From positions 62,001 to 126,000 of the forward strand of contig JAKJHU010000665.1 of NCBI GenBank assembly GCA_022316685.1: 64,000 nt of DNA. The letters are read 5' to 3'. This document shows, one piece after another, positions 45,561-56,950 of this stretch (the first letter of the stretch is position 1; each line of letters begins with the position of its first letter). Made by a program: the position numbers and the translations under genes. This stretch comes from Progne subis subis (lineage: Eukaryota > Chordata > Aves > Passeriformes > Hirundinidae). The notes beneath the pieces are model-generated. The model was not told the origin of the DNA. It made no database searches and was given only the letters and a program-made list of their open reading frames with translations.

Positions 45561-46814
45561 AGTTGCAGCTTTTCCAGAGGGAAAAACTGTGGGAAGCAAT
45601 CCCTCATTTTTCAGGCCCTCATCCACCACTCACCGACATTTATAATCCAAACCTTCAGGCTTCCAAAATCCCAGGACTGTAAAGAGCGGGGATGCACAAA
45701 TGTGGGATTGTCCTGGATTTTTTCCCACGTTTCTCTTGCTGCTGTTTATCCTTTTAGGAAGGATATTCCGGTTGCCACGGCTCAGGATCATGGTTGTCCC
45801 TTCCCTGCAGCTCCATGGCATCACCGACACCTCGAGCAGCCCCTTGGATCACAGGAGATGCCACAAAAGTCATTAAATGTCACAGCCAGGTGGAGCAAGG
45901 TGGTTCTCTCCAGCCCTTCAAATTCCAGGGAGAATTGGCAATCCCAGGCATTCCTTTCCCGCTTTTAGCACAGCTCACCTCAAAGAAAAGCAAAATTAGG
46001 AGCGTGCCTATTCATCATCCCCTCCCAAGTTTTGATTGTTTTCTAAACAAGCATCCGCATTTTATCTCACGATTCCACTTTAATTACAGCACACCGATAT
46101 TCCTGGGATTTTTTTTCCTTAAAAAAAAAAAACAACAGGCTCAGAAAAAGGGGTGGGTCTGTCTTCCAGGTAACGGAGGTTTTGTTTTCCAAACCAAGCA
46201 CAAGCCCTGTTGCCCAGGCCTCGCCCTCGTGGAGAGCCGCTGAGGGATAGGGAGAGATAGGAGCCCTTGGGAAGGGAAGCGGGAGCGCTGATATCCCTCG
46301 GAAAACATCCCTGGGCAAACTGTCAGCACCGGGGGCTGATAAGGAAGACACAGCCCGGGATTTGGGAAGTGAGAGGAGGCACCACGAGCTGGCTGAGTTA
46401 ACTCTTGCTGGATTCATTCCCTGTGTCCCAAATCCCACCTTCCCACACCTCTGCATGTCCGCTTCCAAAGCAGGGTCCTTATCCCTGATCCCACCCAAGG
46501 CTGGATATCCATGCTGTGATCCCTTTTTTCCTCCATCCGGATGCCATCAATCCCTCTTCTCCCCTCCTGGAATTTTTTCCGTATTCCTCCTTCTCTCCAA
46601 ACCACAATTCCACCTGGCATTCTCCAGGCTCGAACCCTCGGGAGTTCAGACATCTGGTCCTGCAGGAATCCCCTCCTGTCCATGTGCTCTGGATCCCCAG
46701 GACACGGCAAAGGGAGGAAGGAAGAAGGATCAGAACAGAAATCCATGTGGATTTCTCCTAATCCAATTTGTGGATAGTCCATTCAGCAAACACATGGGAA
46801 TATTATAACAGGAA
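45561..46814. other. Unique stretch
   Basis: Moderately GC-rich around 46180-46370. Overlapping frames on both strands (143-149 codons) have no recognisable domain. Confidence 0.4.
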
Positions 46815-46880
46815 TCATGGAATCATGGAATATCCTGAGCTGGAAGGGATCCACAAGGGGTTCATGCTGCCCGATATAGA
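46815..46880 (-). mobile_element. CR1 LINE fragment, third subfamily type, terminus
   Basis: ATCATGGAATCATGGAATAT, CCTGAGCTGGAAGGGATCC and ACAAGGGGTTCATGC match the same CR1 type as 45292-45560. Confidence 0.8.
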
Positions 46881-47761
46881 ACAAAACTGGGAGAAGAGGA
46901 ATTTTGGGGCTCCTGAGGGGTGGAGGTGCTCTTCTAAGACCATCTCTCTTTTCAATCCTGGTTCTCTCTTCAGTGGGAATCAGTGATGGCAAATGGATAA
47001 AAAAATTCCCTTGAGGGTTGAACATAGGGAATAGCTTTCCCAAAGAACGAGGGACACAGCAGGAAATCAGCAGGGAAGAGAAAGGTTTGATCCTGGATAG
47101 GATCAAAGGATATAAAATCAGGAGTTAAAGGAGGGAAATGAGCAGGGAATGAGAGTTTATTCCAATAAATTCTATAATGTAAGGAAATGAATGGGTGTTT
47201 CCAAAGCACTGCGCACAGCCTTTGGAATTCCCTGTGGGATATTGTGGCTGACAACATTTTATGCCCGTCCAAAACAAAAACCCCAAACCCACAGATTCAT
47301 TGATCAAAGAGCATTTCCTTTTTTACTTAATGGAATTATGCGAGAGTCCAAGCAAATAAAATCCAAACATTTTATAGACACAGCCTCACCAATTATTTCT
47401 CCTGGAATTAGCCGCTTAAATATTTTCCAATCGTGATTCAGGTGAGCCAGAGAAATTTTTCAGGAATTAAGATTCAGAACATAGAAATGATGGTTGATTT
47501 CCTAATTTATCACTGGCACGTTCCATGAAATAATCAGCCAGGAATCAGGAAATATTTAAGCATGTGGGGGGGAAAAAAAAAAAACCTCTCCACAAAAATT
47601 AAGGTACTTAAAAATGTTTATAAAATCAACCACGTACACAAATGCTTGGAAAAATCAGAGATGTATGTCGGGAATGATGTCCTCAGGAAATGGCAAGAGG
47701 AATTTTGTCTCGGAATGACAGCAGGAGGAATTCAGGAGGCAAATAGTGACACCCTCACCGT
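46881..47761. other. Unique stretch
   Basis: Nothing recognised. Confidence 0.35.
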
Positions 47762-47989
47762 GCTGCCCCTGTCCAGGGGGAGAGGAACGGCCTCGGGTTG
47801 TGCCAGGGGAGGTTTAGGTTGGATATTAGGGAAAGGTTTTTTCATGGAAAAGGTGGTCAGGTATTGGAATGGGGAAGTGTTGGGATTCCCATGCCTGGAA
47901 GTATCCAAAAAACGTGGTTTTGTGGTGAGGGAATGGTTCGGCTCCATGACCTTTGAGCTCTTTTCCAACCTAAATGATTCCATGATTCC
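47762..47989 (+). mobile_element. CR1 LINE fragment, second subfamily type
   Basis: GGTTGTGCCAGGGGAGGTTT, AGGTTGGATATTAGGGAAAG, ATGGAAAAGGTGGTCAGG and CTCTTTTCCAACCTAAATGA, with tail TTCCATGATTCC. Confidence 0.9.
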
Positions 47990-49761
47990 TGACAATTCGA
48001 AGCGTGGAGAGTTTTCTTAGATGTTCTGAAGATCTCCCAACCCTTCCTCCCTCAGAGTCATTCCTGGATTTTAGTGAAACCCCCGTGTTCTTCACTCATT
48101 GATCTTGGACACCTCCAAAAACCTGGAAAACTTGAGACTCGTAAGAGAACACCCTCTGTGATTATCACAGAGAAAAAACACATGGAAATTGTGAATCCTC
48201 ATGGAATATTGAAGGGATTGTCCCTGGACCCTCCAGGACTCTCCAGATAAGCAAATTAATTTGTTTCCTCACAACATAACCCAGCCCTTGGAGCTTGAAA
48301 CCAGCTGGGAATGACAGAAATTGCTGGGATCAACTGGGAGAGGGAATTCTGGGTTTGTCAACACGGCAGCAGCAGCACAGCCAATCCCAAAGGGTTTAGG
48401 GATATCAGTTACTGCGGAGGTCATGGTTTTGTGGGAAGAAGGAACAGAAAAAGGGTTAAGGGAATGCTGGGCTGCTCCATGAAAAACCAGCTGGGGAAAA
48501 GAAAAAAAAAAAGAAAGTCCCTCTCTCCAGCAGCAAAAACCTCCAAGGTGGATACATTCAGGCTCCAGAGGGGGCAAGCTGGGAATTGAATCCCATGCCA
48601 AGAGCAGGAAACTTCCAGCCAAAACAGCTGTGGGGTTATGGAGGCAGGGAAAGCCTTCTGAAGGGCTCCTGGGAATTCCCAATTCAACAGGATGCCCACA
48701 GAATCTCAAAGACGTGAAAACGGGAGCTGGGCTTTTAAACGGAAGAGTGAAACGAGTGGATTTTTTGGTTGTTTTTTTTTTTTTTTTAAAATGTGTCACA
48801 GCCCCACATTTGGTGTCCCCTCAAAGCGTTATCCCAGATTTTCCCCTCGGGATGGCGGGGATGCGGCCGGAGAAATCCCAGCACGTTCGGCCTGAGCCGG
48901 CATTCCGAGGTTGGCAGCACCGTTACTGCTCCCTCAAGGTCCGGATTTGTGCTGAGGTTGGACCGCACAGCTCGGCCTTGCTCGGGAAAGCCGGGAATGG
49001 TATCCCAGGGAGCAAATTTGGGGAGAATTTTTTGTGGATGAGGGCAGTGGAGCCAGACCAGGCCCACACACATTCCAGCAGTGGAACATCATAGAATCCT
49101 TCTGGGAATAACTTTTAAAATGCTTTTTTCTTCGCAGATGATCTGATATGATCCCATTGCTCTGGGAGTTGGGGTGTTTTGGGTAAAGATCTGCTCCCCC
49201 CAAAAAAAACCCAAAACCAACCCTGTTCACGTGGGAATCTTCATCAGAACTTGCATTATCCAATGAAATTTTCAACGGAGGCACTAATTCCTGCAAAGTC
49301 ATGGATTTGTCTGTGCCACTGGGTTTAAATGCATCCCAAGGTTGGCTGGGATCACCTTGTCATCCAAAGGTGCAGAAGGAGATCTTGGAATCCTCCCGAG
49401 CTAAAACTGGGAGCAGCTGCAGCAGCTGCTAAAAACCTCTGGATCAGCTAATGAATGTGGGAACAGCTGCCCTGGATCAGGGAAAAAGGTCACTTTAGCC
49501 CAGCATCCTGTCCGGGAAAAGGACAAGGACCTTTGTCCCTTTTTTTTTTGGCTTCTGGGGAAAGAGAATCCAGAATCTCAGCAGGGCGGGGGCCGTGGAG
49601 AGCGAGACGCGCAAAAGTTCATCCACCACCAATGGGTGAGAGACTCTGGAAGTCTGAGGGGTGAATTCCCAGGACCGCGCGGATGGAACGTGAAACAAAT
49701 TAATACGGATCCTTTGTCCCAGGTAGCTGCCGCTTCCCAGAGGATGAGGCGCTCATCTTCA
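47990..49761. other. Unique stretch
   Basis: Small T and A runs (48772-48787, 48501-48513). Frames of 150-176 codons overlap on opposite strands and have no recognisable domain. Confidence 0.4.
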
Positions 49762-49890
49762 AGGAATCCTGGAATGGCTGGGTTGGAAGCGACCTTGAAG
49801 ACCATCCGCTTCCAAGGGCTGGGACAACTTCCTGTATCCCAGGTTGTTCCAAGCCTCGTCCAGCCTGGCCTTGGACACTTCCAGGGATAA
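49762..49890 (-). mobile_element. CR1 LINE fragment, 3' end
   Basis: AGGAATCCTGGAATGGCTGG, TTGGAAGCGACCTTGAAGAC, CAGCCTGGCCTTGGACACTT in order. Confidence 0.85.
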
Positions 49891-50194
49891 GGAACACCTC
49901 CATCTGCGCCGTCCTCTGCAACCTCGCAAAGCCGAGTTCAAGAAACCTCTTTCCTCCTTTTGCCAATCTTTCCGCACAAAAGGGGGCCTTATCAGTTCCC
50001 TTATCCATTTGGAATGTGCACGTTCTTTATCCGACGGCTCCTCGTTGGAAAACAGGCCTTTAAATCGAGTGTCGGCTCTTTTCCTTAGAAGTGGAATCCC
50101 GTGGACCTGGCAGGAGAGCACTTCAGATGATCCATGGAGATAAGGAAGTTGATGATTGACTGATTCCTCTCTGCTTTGCCAAGTTATCAAAAAA

Positions 50195-50214
50195 AAAAAA
50201 AAAAAAAGAAAAAA
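50195..50214. repeat. A-run
   Basis: About 19 A interrupted by one G. Confidence 0.7.
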
Positions 50215-50237
50215 GTTTATAAATCTGTGAGAGATCC

Positions 50238-50433
50238 ACAGAATCAGAGAATTTTTTAAGTTGGAGATCTCCAAGATCATTGAGTCCAGCCATTCCCAAG
50301 ACCACCACTATCCCATGTCTCCAAGCACCACAACCACATGGATTTTAAGTCTTTCCAGGGATGGAGGCTGCACCGCTGCCCTCAGGCCGGACAACAATTT
50401 TGATGAAGAAACTTTTCCCCATATCCAACCTAA
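50238..50433 (-). mobile_element. CR1 LINE fragment, second subfamily type
   Basis: CACAGAATCAGAGAATTTTT, AGATCATTGAGTCCAGCC, CCAGGGATGGAGGCTGCACC and CCATATCCAACCTAAACAC on the complementary strand. Confidence 0.8.
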
Positions 50434-50445
50434 ACACACCCCAGG

Positions 50446-50505
50446 GTTTGGATTTGGGGAATTTTCAACGTCCCTTCCAACCCAAACCATCTCGGGATTC
50501 AAGGA
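50446..50505 (+). mobile_element. CR1 LINE fragment, 3' terminus
   Basis: ATTTTCAACGTCCCTTCCAA, CCCAAACCATCTCGGGATTC. It resembles the terminus at 889-950, including TTTTCAACGTCCC. Confidence 0.7.
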
Positions 50506-50774
50506 TTTTGGAATTTAGAGAGATCCACTCTTGATTCCCCTGAACATTTGGATGGGGAGAACGCTAATGGAGAGGGAAAGAAATTAAAAGCTTTAGGTTT
50601 AAATCTGTTCTTCTCTGCTTTTATGTGTGGCTCTCCCAAGTCCAAACCTTACTGAGAGGTTGTTCCCCTTTGGAAGCATTGAGGGATGTCTGGATATTCC
50701 ATGGTGCAGCTGAGAATCCCTGGAAAGGGACGATGGGGAAAATGTGGGTCCTGCACCACCCTGCGGAATTCAGT

Positions 50775-50822
50775 CATGGAATCACAGAATGGTTTGTGCT
50801 GGGAGGAACCTTAAAAATTCCC
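50775..50822 (-). mobile_element. CR1 LINE fragment, terminus only
   Basis: CATGGAATCACAGAATGGTT, TGTGCTGGGAGGAACCTTAA. Confidence 0.7.
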
Positions 50823-51724
50823 TCAAAGTTTGGACTCCATTTCCACACTCCCGGCATTTCTTTCCCTGTCCCTTTTCCCACTCCCACTCCCGCTTGGGAA
50901 TGACCACGGGTACAGCTCTTTCTGGGCTCCTGACCCCCATCCCGAGGCCACCACGGCGATTCTGGGGGTCAGCCCCTGGCACAAACACCCCCCTCTCCTT
51001 GCAGGGCTGCTCCAGAGGCCTTTGCCCTGTCCCTTGGGAAGCGCAGCAGGAAATTCTCTGGAGCTATCCGAGGGCTAATTAAAGGATCGGCCCGGAGACC
51101 CCGTAACCTCCTGAGAGTCCCCAGAGCTGCTCTGGCCTCTGTCAGCGCTCATGACAAGGTTAACTCTGGAGGAGGCTTCTTCAGTCAGGGACCACTGTTT
51201 TACAGACCCCGGTCAAAGCTCATTAGCTGTAATTAATGTGCTTCCTCCGTGACAAATTGAAGCTCTCTCCGTGGTCCCTGTGCTCCCGGCAGCTCTTCCC
51301 TTACGAATAACGATGGCTCTCTGCTGTCACTTCCATGTCCCGGGCAAAGCTGTTTTTGTGCAGCATTAATTAAAACAAAGCCATTTTATTTACTCTCTGG
51401 GTTTATGTCCGGTGCCCTTTTGCTTTGCTCTCCTCATTAAAATAAGAAAGAAATCCGGGATTGGGGTTTCCTTTCGGGAATTTTTTGGTTTTTTTTTTTT
51501 TTTGAGGATTGACAAAGCTGGAGTTCAGTGTCACTAACAAGATTTTACCAACACAGAGAATTATTTCTATATCAGGAGACAAGAGAAAATGATGTTCCTG
51601 ACTTTTATTGATGTGTTGATAATATTCCTTGTCCACTCCCTGAATTCTAGGATGTATTTGGGACTGACGTGGGGACAAGGGGGAAGAACGGTGGGGCTGG
51701 ATCAGTATTTGATGAAAAACTTTT
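50823..51724. other. Unique stretch, candidate conserved non-coding element at 51060-51420
   Basis: The part 51060-51420 is free of repeats and rich in homeodomain-type words (GGCTAATTAAAGG, CTCATTAGCTGTAATTAATG, GCATTAATTAAAACAAAGCC). Such sequence is common in developmental enhancers, but conservation has not been tested. A T run follows at 51487-51503. Confidence 0.3.
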
Positions 51725-51821
51725 CAGTCCAGGCTGGAATAGTGGAAAGTGTCCCTGCAGGGGGGCTGGCATTGGATGATCCTTAAGGTCTCTTCCACCC
51801 TAAACCATTCCAGGATTCTCT
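51725..51821 (+). mobile_element. CR1 LINE fragment, 3' terminus
   Basis: GTGTCCCTGCAGGGGGGCTG, GGATGATCCTTAAGGTCTCT, TCCACCCTAAACCATTCCAG. Confidence 0.75.
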
Positions 51822-52075
51822 GCTGGATCCTGGCAATGCTGAGTGCTTACAATCCACAAGGATCTGCTGTGCAAAAAGCAGGAACCGGGACTGCAGGGTT
51901 TCATTTTTAAAGTTCTTGAGAGGGATCAAATTGCCCAAAGTGTCATTCCTTGATGTTCTTCCATCCTGTAAGGTGCCACCACCTGGAAAACATGGATCGT
52001 GAGATGATGATTCCCTCTGTGAAGCTCTTTCATTCCTCCAGTATTGAGAGTTGGAAAATACTGTCAGAAAAACAT

Positions 52076-52097
52076 CTTTCCTTTCTTTCTTTCTTTT

Positions 52098-52173
<76 letters not shown>

Positions 52174-52217
52174 TTCCTTCCTTCCTTCCTTCCTTCCTTC
52201 CTTCCTCCCTTCCTTCC
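52076..52217. repeat. (CTTT)n followed by (CCTT)n microsatellite
   Basis: CTTT repeats (about 52078-52173) pass into CCTT repeats (to about 52217). One strand is almost entirely pyrimidine. The Phe/Leu/Ser and Lys/Glu/Arg frames here are artefacts of the 4-bp unit. Confidence 0.95.
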
Positions 52218-53449
52218 ACAAGTGAAGATCTGGGCCACAAACATCCCCTAATTTTACATGTTTTAATGTCTGTATCTAAATTTACTCCTTTTAGGCTGCC
52301 TTATAAATGTCAGGAGGACGCAAACATTCCATAGGGATTTTCCCAGCACTCCCAAAGGAAAATCCAAGGCCGGAAGAGTCCTGACTTGTTGTGCGCTCCC
52401 AAAAACTGAGGCATTGAGAGCTAAAAATGTTCATTGAGGAGTCAAACCTTCAAGACTCACCAGGAATCCCTTCCACTAAAGGGGCTGGGCTGGCTGGGAT
52501 GCCAAATTCCAGGAAAATATCCCAGGATCTGAGCTCCCTCTTCCCTTCCTTTCCCTCCCCGCAGTGGGCACTTGGTTTGGGAGGAAACCTTTGTGCAAAC
52601 ATCACAGAATACACATCCCACGAGGAGCTCTGCTGGAATTTCTTGCAGTTTCTGGATACTCAGGATCTGCTATGTTGACGTTTTTATCTATCAACCATTC
52701 CTTGAAAATGGTGATTAGGGATATCCATATCTCTCCCCGCTGCAACAGAAAATTCCTTTCTCTCAATGGACAGTTCTTGGAAAGCTGATCCCTACACCAA
52801 ATAAAACTCTAGGAATTGTTTTCCATGACGCGCAATTTTAGTCTTGGGCTGCTGGTCAGAAGGCGAAGGCAGGGAGTGAACATGGAGAGATCCAAATCCC
52901 AAAATATTTTTCCTGCAGATGCTTTGTCGAGGCTTAAAAATAAACCAACCCCCCTGAGCAAACAGGAATATTTGTTTTGGTCTGGAGGCAAACACACTCC
53001 GGGTTTCCACTCCTTGCCTTTTTTTTTTTTTTTTGTTGGGAATTTTCGAAGTGATCCCTTGGCCCTCAGCCAATCCCCACCTTTTATGATGTCCGAGAAT
53101 CCATTTGCTCCGAGTTCTGCATTTCCCTGGTTAAACGGCGCTAAAAAGGAAATCCAAGCCACAAGACCACACACGCTGGCATCAGACGTCCAATATCCAG
53201 AGCTGGCACTTTCCCATAAATTAATGTTTGCTCCCATCTAGTGGGTGGAAGAAGAAATTGTCTCCAGGTGGAACACGACACAAATTTAGTTCTCACTGAG
53301 CCAGGGGAATTTATGGAAGTTTTATTCCTTCTCGGAGCTGTAGGATTTTAGGCCTGATCTAAGATTTTTCACTTGCGTTTGTTAGATTTCGTGTAGGCCG
53401 CAAGTTACCGCGTCTTGTAGGCCTCAAATTGCAACATCGTCCCAGAAAA
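52218..53449. other. Unique stretch
   Basis: T run at 53019-53034. No gene recognised. Confidence 0.4.
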
Positions 53450-53697
53450 GCTTGGATTGGACATCAGGAAAAAAAATTCCTCATGGAAAAGGTGGTCAAG
53501 CCTTGGAAGAGGTTGCACAGGGAAGGGTTGGAGTCCCCATCCCTGGAATTGTTCAAAAAAATGTGCGGATGTGGCGCCTGAGGACGGAGTTTAGAGAATA
53601 TGGAGGTGCCGGTTGAGGGTTGGACTCGATGATCTTGGAGATCTTTTCCAGCCTTGATTCCATGATCTTGGAGATCTTTTCCAGCCTTGATTCCATG
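53450..53697 (+). mobile_element. CR1 LINE fragment, second subfamily type, with duplicated end
   Basis: GGATTGGACATCAGGAAAAA, CATGGAAAAGGTGGTCAAGC, GGAGTCCCCATCCCTGG and GGTTGGACTCGATGATCTTG lead to the 3' end. The last 33 bp (GATCTTGGAGATCTTTTCC, then AGCCTTGATTCCAT) occur twice in tandem (53631, 53664). Confidence 0.88.
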
Positions 53698-53712
53698 TTT
53701 GTTTCTATATTT

Positions 53713-53903
53713 AAGGTCATCGAGTCCAACCCTCAGCCGTCACCACCGCCATGTCCCCAAGTGCCACATCCACAGTGGGTTTTTTTCACATTCCCAAGGA
53801 TGTTGACACCACCACTTCCCTGGGCAGCCCCATTCCAATGCTTGACAACCCTTTCCCTCAGGAATTTTTCCCTAATATCCAATCTTAACCTCCCCTGGTG
53901 AAT
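53713..53903 (-). mobile_element. CR1 LINE fragment, second subfamily type, tail-to-tail with its neighbour
   Basis: AAGGTCATCGAGTCCAACCC, GTCCCCAAGTGCCACATCC, CCTGGGCAGCCCCATTCCAA and CCCTAATATCCAATCTTAAC on the complementary strand. It lies 15 bp from the 3' end of the plus-strand CR1, in opposite orientation, giving an inverted repeat. Confidence 0.88.
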
Positions 53904-54254
53904 AATTAATAAGTAATGATGGGAAGAACAATGAGAACCGTTAAATCCAAGATGTTCTCAGACTTTGGAAGAACAGGAAGATTCAGGAATATGGAGAAAG
54001 TGCAGCTGGAACAAAGAGGAGGTCGGAAGGAGACCTGGATTGTCCTTTTCCGAATTCCCACAGGATACAGGCATGAGAATCACTTCCCAATTCCGGCACA
54101 TGACTCTTTCTCCTACAACATTTGGTGAACCTTGAGGTCACATTTTTTACTTTTTTTCTCCATAAATTAAAGATTTTCCTCCTTTTTTTACCTCCAGAAG
54201 GCAGAGAAAATGTTCAGCACTGTGCGGTTATAACATGGCACAGACTTCTGGAAT
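53904..54254. other. Unique stretch
   Basis: Nothing recognised. Part (53950-54020) resembles more distal CR1 sequence (GAAAGTGCAGCTGGAACAAA) only weakly. Confidence 0.3.
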
Positions 54255-54440
54255 GGTTTTACAGAAGGAATTCCTGGCTGGGAGGGGCTGGGGTGGAATT
54301 CCCAGAGAAGCTGTGGCTGCCCCTGGATCCCTGGACGTGTCCCAGGCCAGACTGGATGGGGCTTGGAGCAACCTGGGATAGCAGAAAGTGGGAATGAGAT
54401 GGTTTTATAAGGTCCTTTCCATCCCAAACCATTCCAGATT
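54255..54440 (+). mobile_element. CR1 LINE fragment, 3' end
   Basis: GAAGGAATTCCTGGCTGGGA, GGAATTCCCAGAGAAGCTGT, GGCTGCCCCTGGATCCCTGG, GGATGGGGCTTGGAGCAACC and CCATCCCAAACCATTCCAG in order. Confidence 0.92.
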
Positions 54441-54594
54441 TCTGCAAAATCAAAGGAATGTGTCTGAATTTCCACCTGTTCCTTTCGATGAAGCACCAAA
54501 ATTCCCAAGCCCTGGAAGCAGACGCAGCTTTGGTGCTCACAACCACGCTCTGGATCATGTATTGGAACCACTTCCCATATTTTTCAGAGTGATT

Positions 54595-55829
54595 CCAGCT
54601 TCTCCTGATGCAGGAGTCCTATTTTACCTGTCAAAATAATTACAATTATTAGCACAATTATGAAATAATTTCACCTATGGGTTCCCTGCAGTTTCCTATC
54701 TGAAGTTTCCTGTCCCTCCCTCTAAACGTGTCCTGAAGATTCTTGCTTCCCGTGCAGTTTGAATTTTCCTGGTACAGGTACAGGTGAAGCTTCCCGGTGC
54801 AGGAGCCCTATTTTACCTGCCAAAATAATTGCAATAATTAACATAATTATGAAATCATTTCACCTACGGGTTCCCTGCAGTTTCCTGTCCGAAGTTTCCT
54901 GTTCCTCCCTCTAAACCTGTCCTGAAGTTTCCTGCTTCAAGTGCAGTTTGAATTTTCCTGGTACAGGTGAAACTTCCTGATGCAGGAGCCTTATTTTACC
55001 TGACGAAAATAATTATAATAATTAACATAACTACGAAATAATTCAACTACAGGTTCCCTGTCTGAAGTTTCCTGTCCCTCCCTCTAAACATGTCCTGAAG
55101 ATTCTTGCTTCCCGTGCAGTTTGAATTTTCCTGGTACAGGTACAGGTGAAGCTTCCCCGGTGCAGGAGACTTATTTTACCTGCCGAAATAATTACAATAA
55201 TTAACATAAATATGACATAATTTCACCTACAGGTTCCCTGCAGTTTCCTGTCCAAAGTTTCCTGTTCCTCCCTCTAAACCTGTCCTGAAGTTTCCTGTTT
55301 CAGGTGCAGTTTGAACTTTCCTGGTACAGGGGAAACTTCCTGAGGCAGGAGCCTTATTTTACCTGCCGAAATAATTACAATAATTAGTACAATTATGAAA
55401 TCATTTCACCTACGGGTTCCCTGCAGTTTCCTATCTGAAGTTTCCTGTTCCTCCCTCTAAACCTGTCCTGAAGTTTCCTGCTTCAGGTGCAGTTTGAAGT
55501 TTCCTGGTACAGGTGAAGCTTCCTGATGCAGGAGCCCTTATTTTACCTGATGAAAAAAATTATAATATTTAACATAACTACGAAATAATTCAACTACAGG
55601 TTCCCTGCAGTTTCCTGTCCGAAGTTTCCTGTCCCTCCCTCTAAACGTGTCCTGAAGATTCTTGCTTCCCGTGCAGTTTGAATTTTCCTGGTACTGGTAC
55701 AGGTGAAGTTTCCCGGTGCAGGAGCCCTATTTTACCTGCCGAAAATAATTATAATAATTAACATAACTACGAAATAATTCAACTACGGGTTCCCTGCAGA
55801 GCCTGAGGTTTCCTGTCCCTCCCTCCAAA
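54595..55829. repeat. 180-190 bp tandem repeat, 7 units, two alternating variants
   Basis: CAGGAG[C/T/A]C anchors lie at 54611, 54800, 54983, 55163, 55345, 55529 and 55719 (spacing 189, 183, 180, 182, 184, 190). Each unit has ATTTTACCTGCC, AATAATTA words, GGTTCCCTGCAGTTTCCTG and CCTCCCTCTAAAC. Variant A carries GATTCTTGCTTCCCGTG; variant B carries GTTTCCTGCTTCAGGTG. The order is A, B, A, B, B, A, then a truncated last unit. No gene is present. Confidence 0.95.
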
Positions 55830-56461
55830 TGTGGCTTTTTTTGCTGGGGGCTGAAACCCTGTACTGCAACAGAACTCCTTGGGCTCGTTAAAGGGTGTCC
55901 AGGTGAAAACCTGGAGACGGAGGAGAGACAGAGGGATCCAGTTCCACCCTTGGGACTGGAATTTAAGACGACCTACAGGCGTAAATGGTTCCAGCTTCCT
56001 CGTGTCCCAGGAATTTATTGTCTCGCTTGGAATTTCTTGGCGCATGGATGTTTTCTTGGGTTTTTCCTAAGAAACCTTCATGAGGATTCTGGTGAGGTTT
56101 ATCGGAGGTCCTTTTAAAACCCTTCCCGTGCCTCAATTTCTGGTAATTTTAGGAAAAGAAATGAAGGTGTCTCGATTTATTTTAGACACTGTGGGGTGTC
56201 CTGGTTTTCCGATGCTTCTCCAGAAGGGAGCCAAGGTTGGGGGAATAAATCCCCAGGGTTATCCCTCGCAGGATTCCTGGTGGGATTTCTGAGGGAATTA
56301 CTGGCGACCAACTCTTGGAGCTTTTCTGGTTTAATGTGTGATGTGTGTCAGGGAAGGAAGGAGATGGAAAGATGAGTTTGTCTGGAAGTGTAGGGATTCT
56401 GGCACATGGGATCCATTGGATCCCATGTAGGCACATGGGATCTGTCTCCAGGGAGGATTAG
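55830..56461. other. Unique stretch with a short perfect hairpin
   Basis: Arms ACATGGGATCC (56404-56414) and GGATCCCATGT (56418-56428) with a 3-nt loop; GCACATGGGATC recurs at 56431. Otherwise nothing recognised. Confidence 0.5.
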
Positions 56462-56761
56462 TGCCTGCAAAAAAGCTGGAAAGGGGCTTGGGACAAGGGC
56501 TGGAGGGACAGGACACAGGGAATGGCTCCCACTGCCAGAGGGCAGGGATGGATGGGAGATTGGGAAGGGATTCCTGGCTGGGCTGGAATTCCCAGAGAGG
56601 CTGTGGCTGCCCCTGGATCCCTGGAAGTGTCCGAAGCTGGACAGGTCTTGGAGCAGCCTGGGATAATGGGAGGTGTCCCTGGCCATGGCAGGGGATGGAA
56701 TTAATGAACTGTCAGGTCCCTTCCGACCCAAACCATTCTGGGATTCTGGGATTCCATGATT
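56462..56761 (+). mobile_element. CR1 LINE fragment, about 300 bp with complete 3' end
   Basis: GACAAGGGCTGGAGGGACAG, CACTGCCAGAGGGCAGGGAT, GGGATTCCTGGCTGGGCTGG, GGCTGCCCCTGGATCCCTGG, GGCCATGGCAGGGGATGGAA and CGACCCAAACCATTCTGGGA, then a GGGATTCTGGGATTCCATGA tail. Confidence 0.95.
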
Positions 56762-56950
56762 TGGGCACCTCTGTTTACGTACCTCAAATCCTATTGATAT
56801 TTCATTTCCTCCCCTATTTTTGTTTTCCTTTAGAGTTGTATATCTTTAGTATCATTTCATGCCACTTCCTTCTTTGAAATCCAATCGGGCAGGATTGAAA
56901 CAAAACAATTCCATGACTTCAAGAAATTTTAGGGCAGGTCTTATATACTA
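56762..56950. other. Unique stretch
   Basis: Nothing recognised. Confidence 0.35.

Noticed and set aside
54595..55829. CRISPR-like array
   Set aside because: The whole 180-bp unit is repeated with no unique spacers, and the host is an animal.
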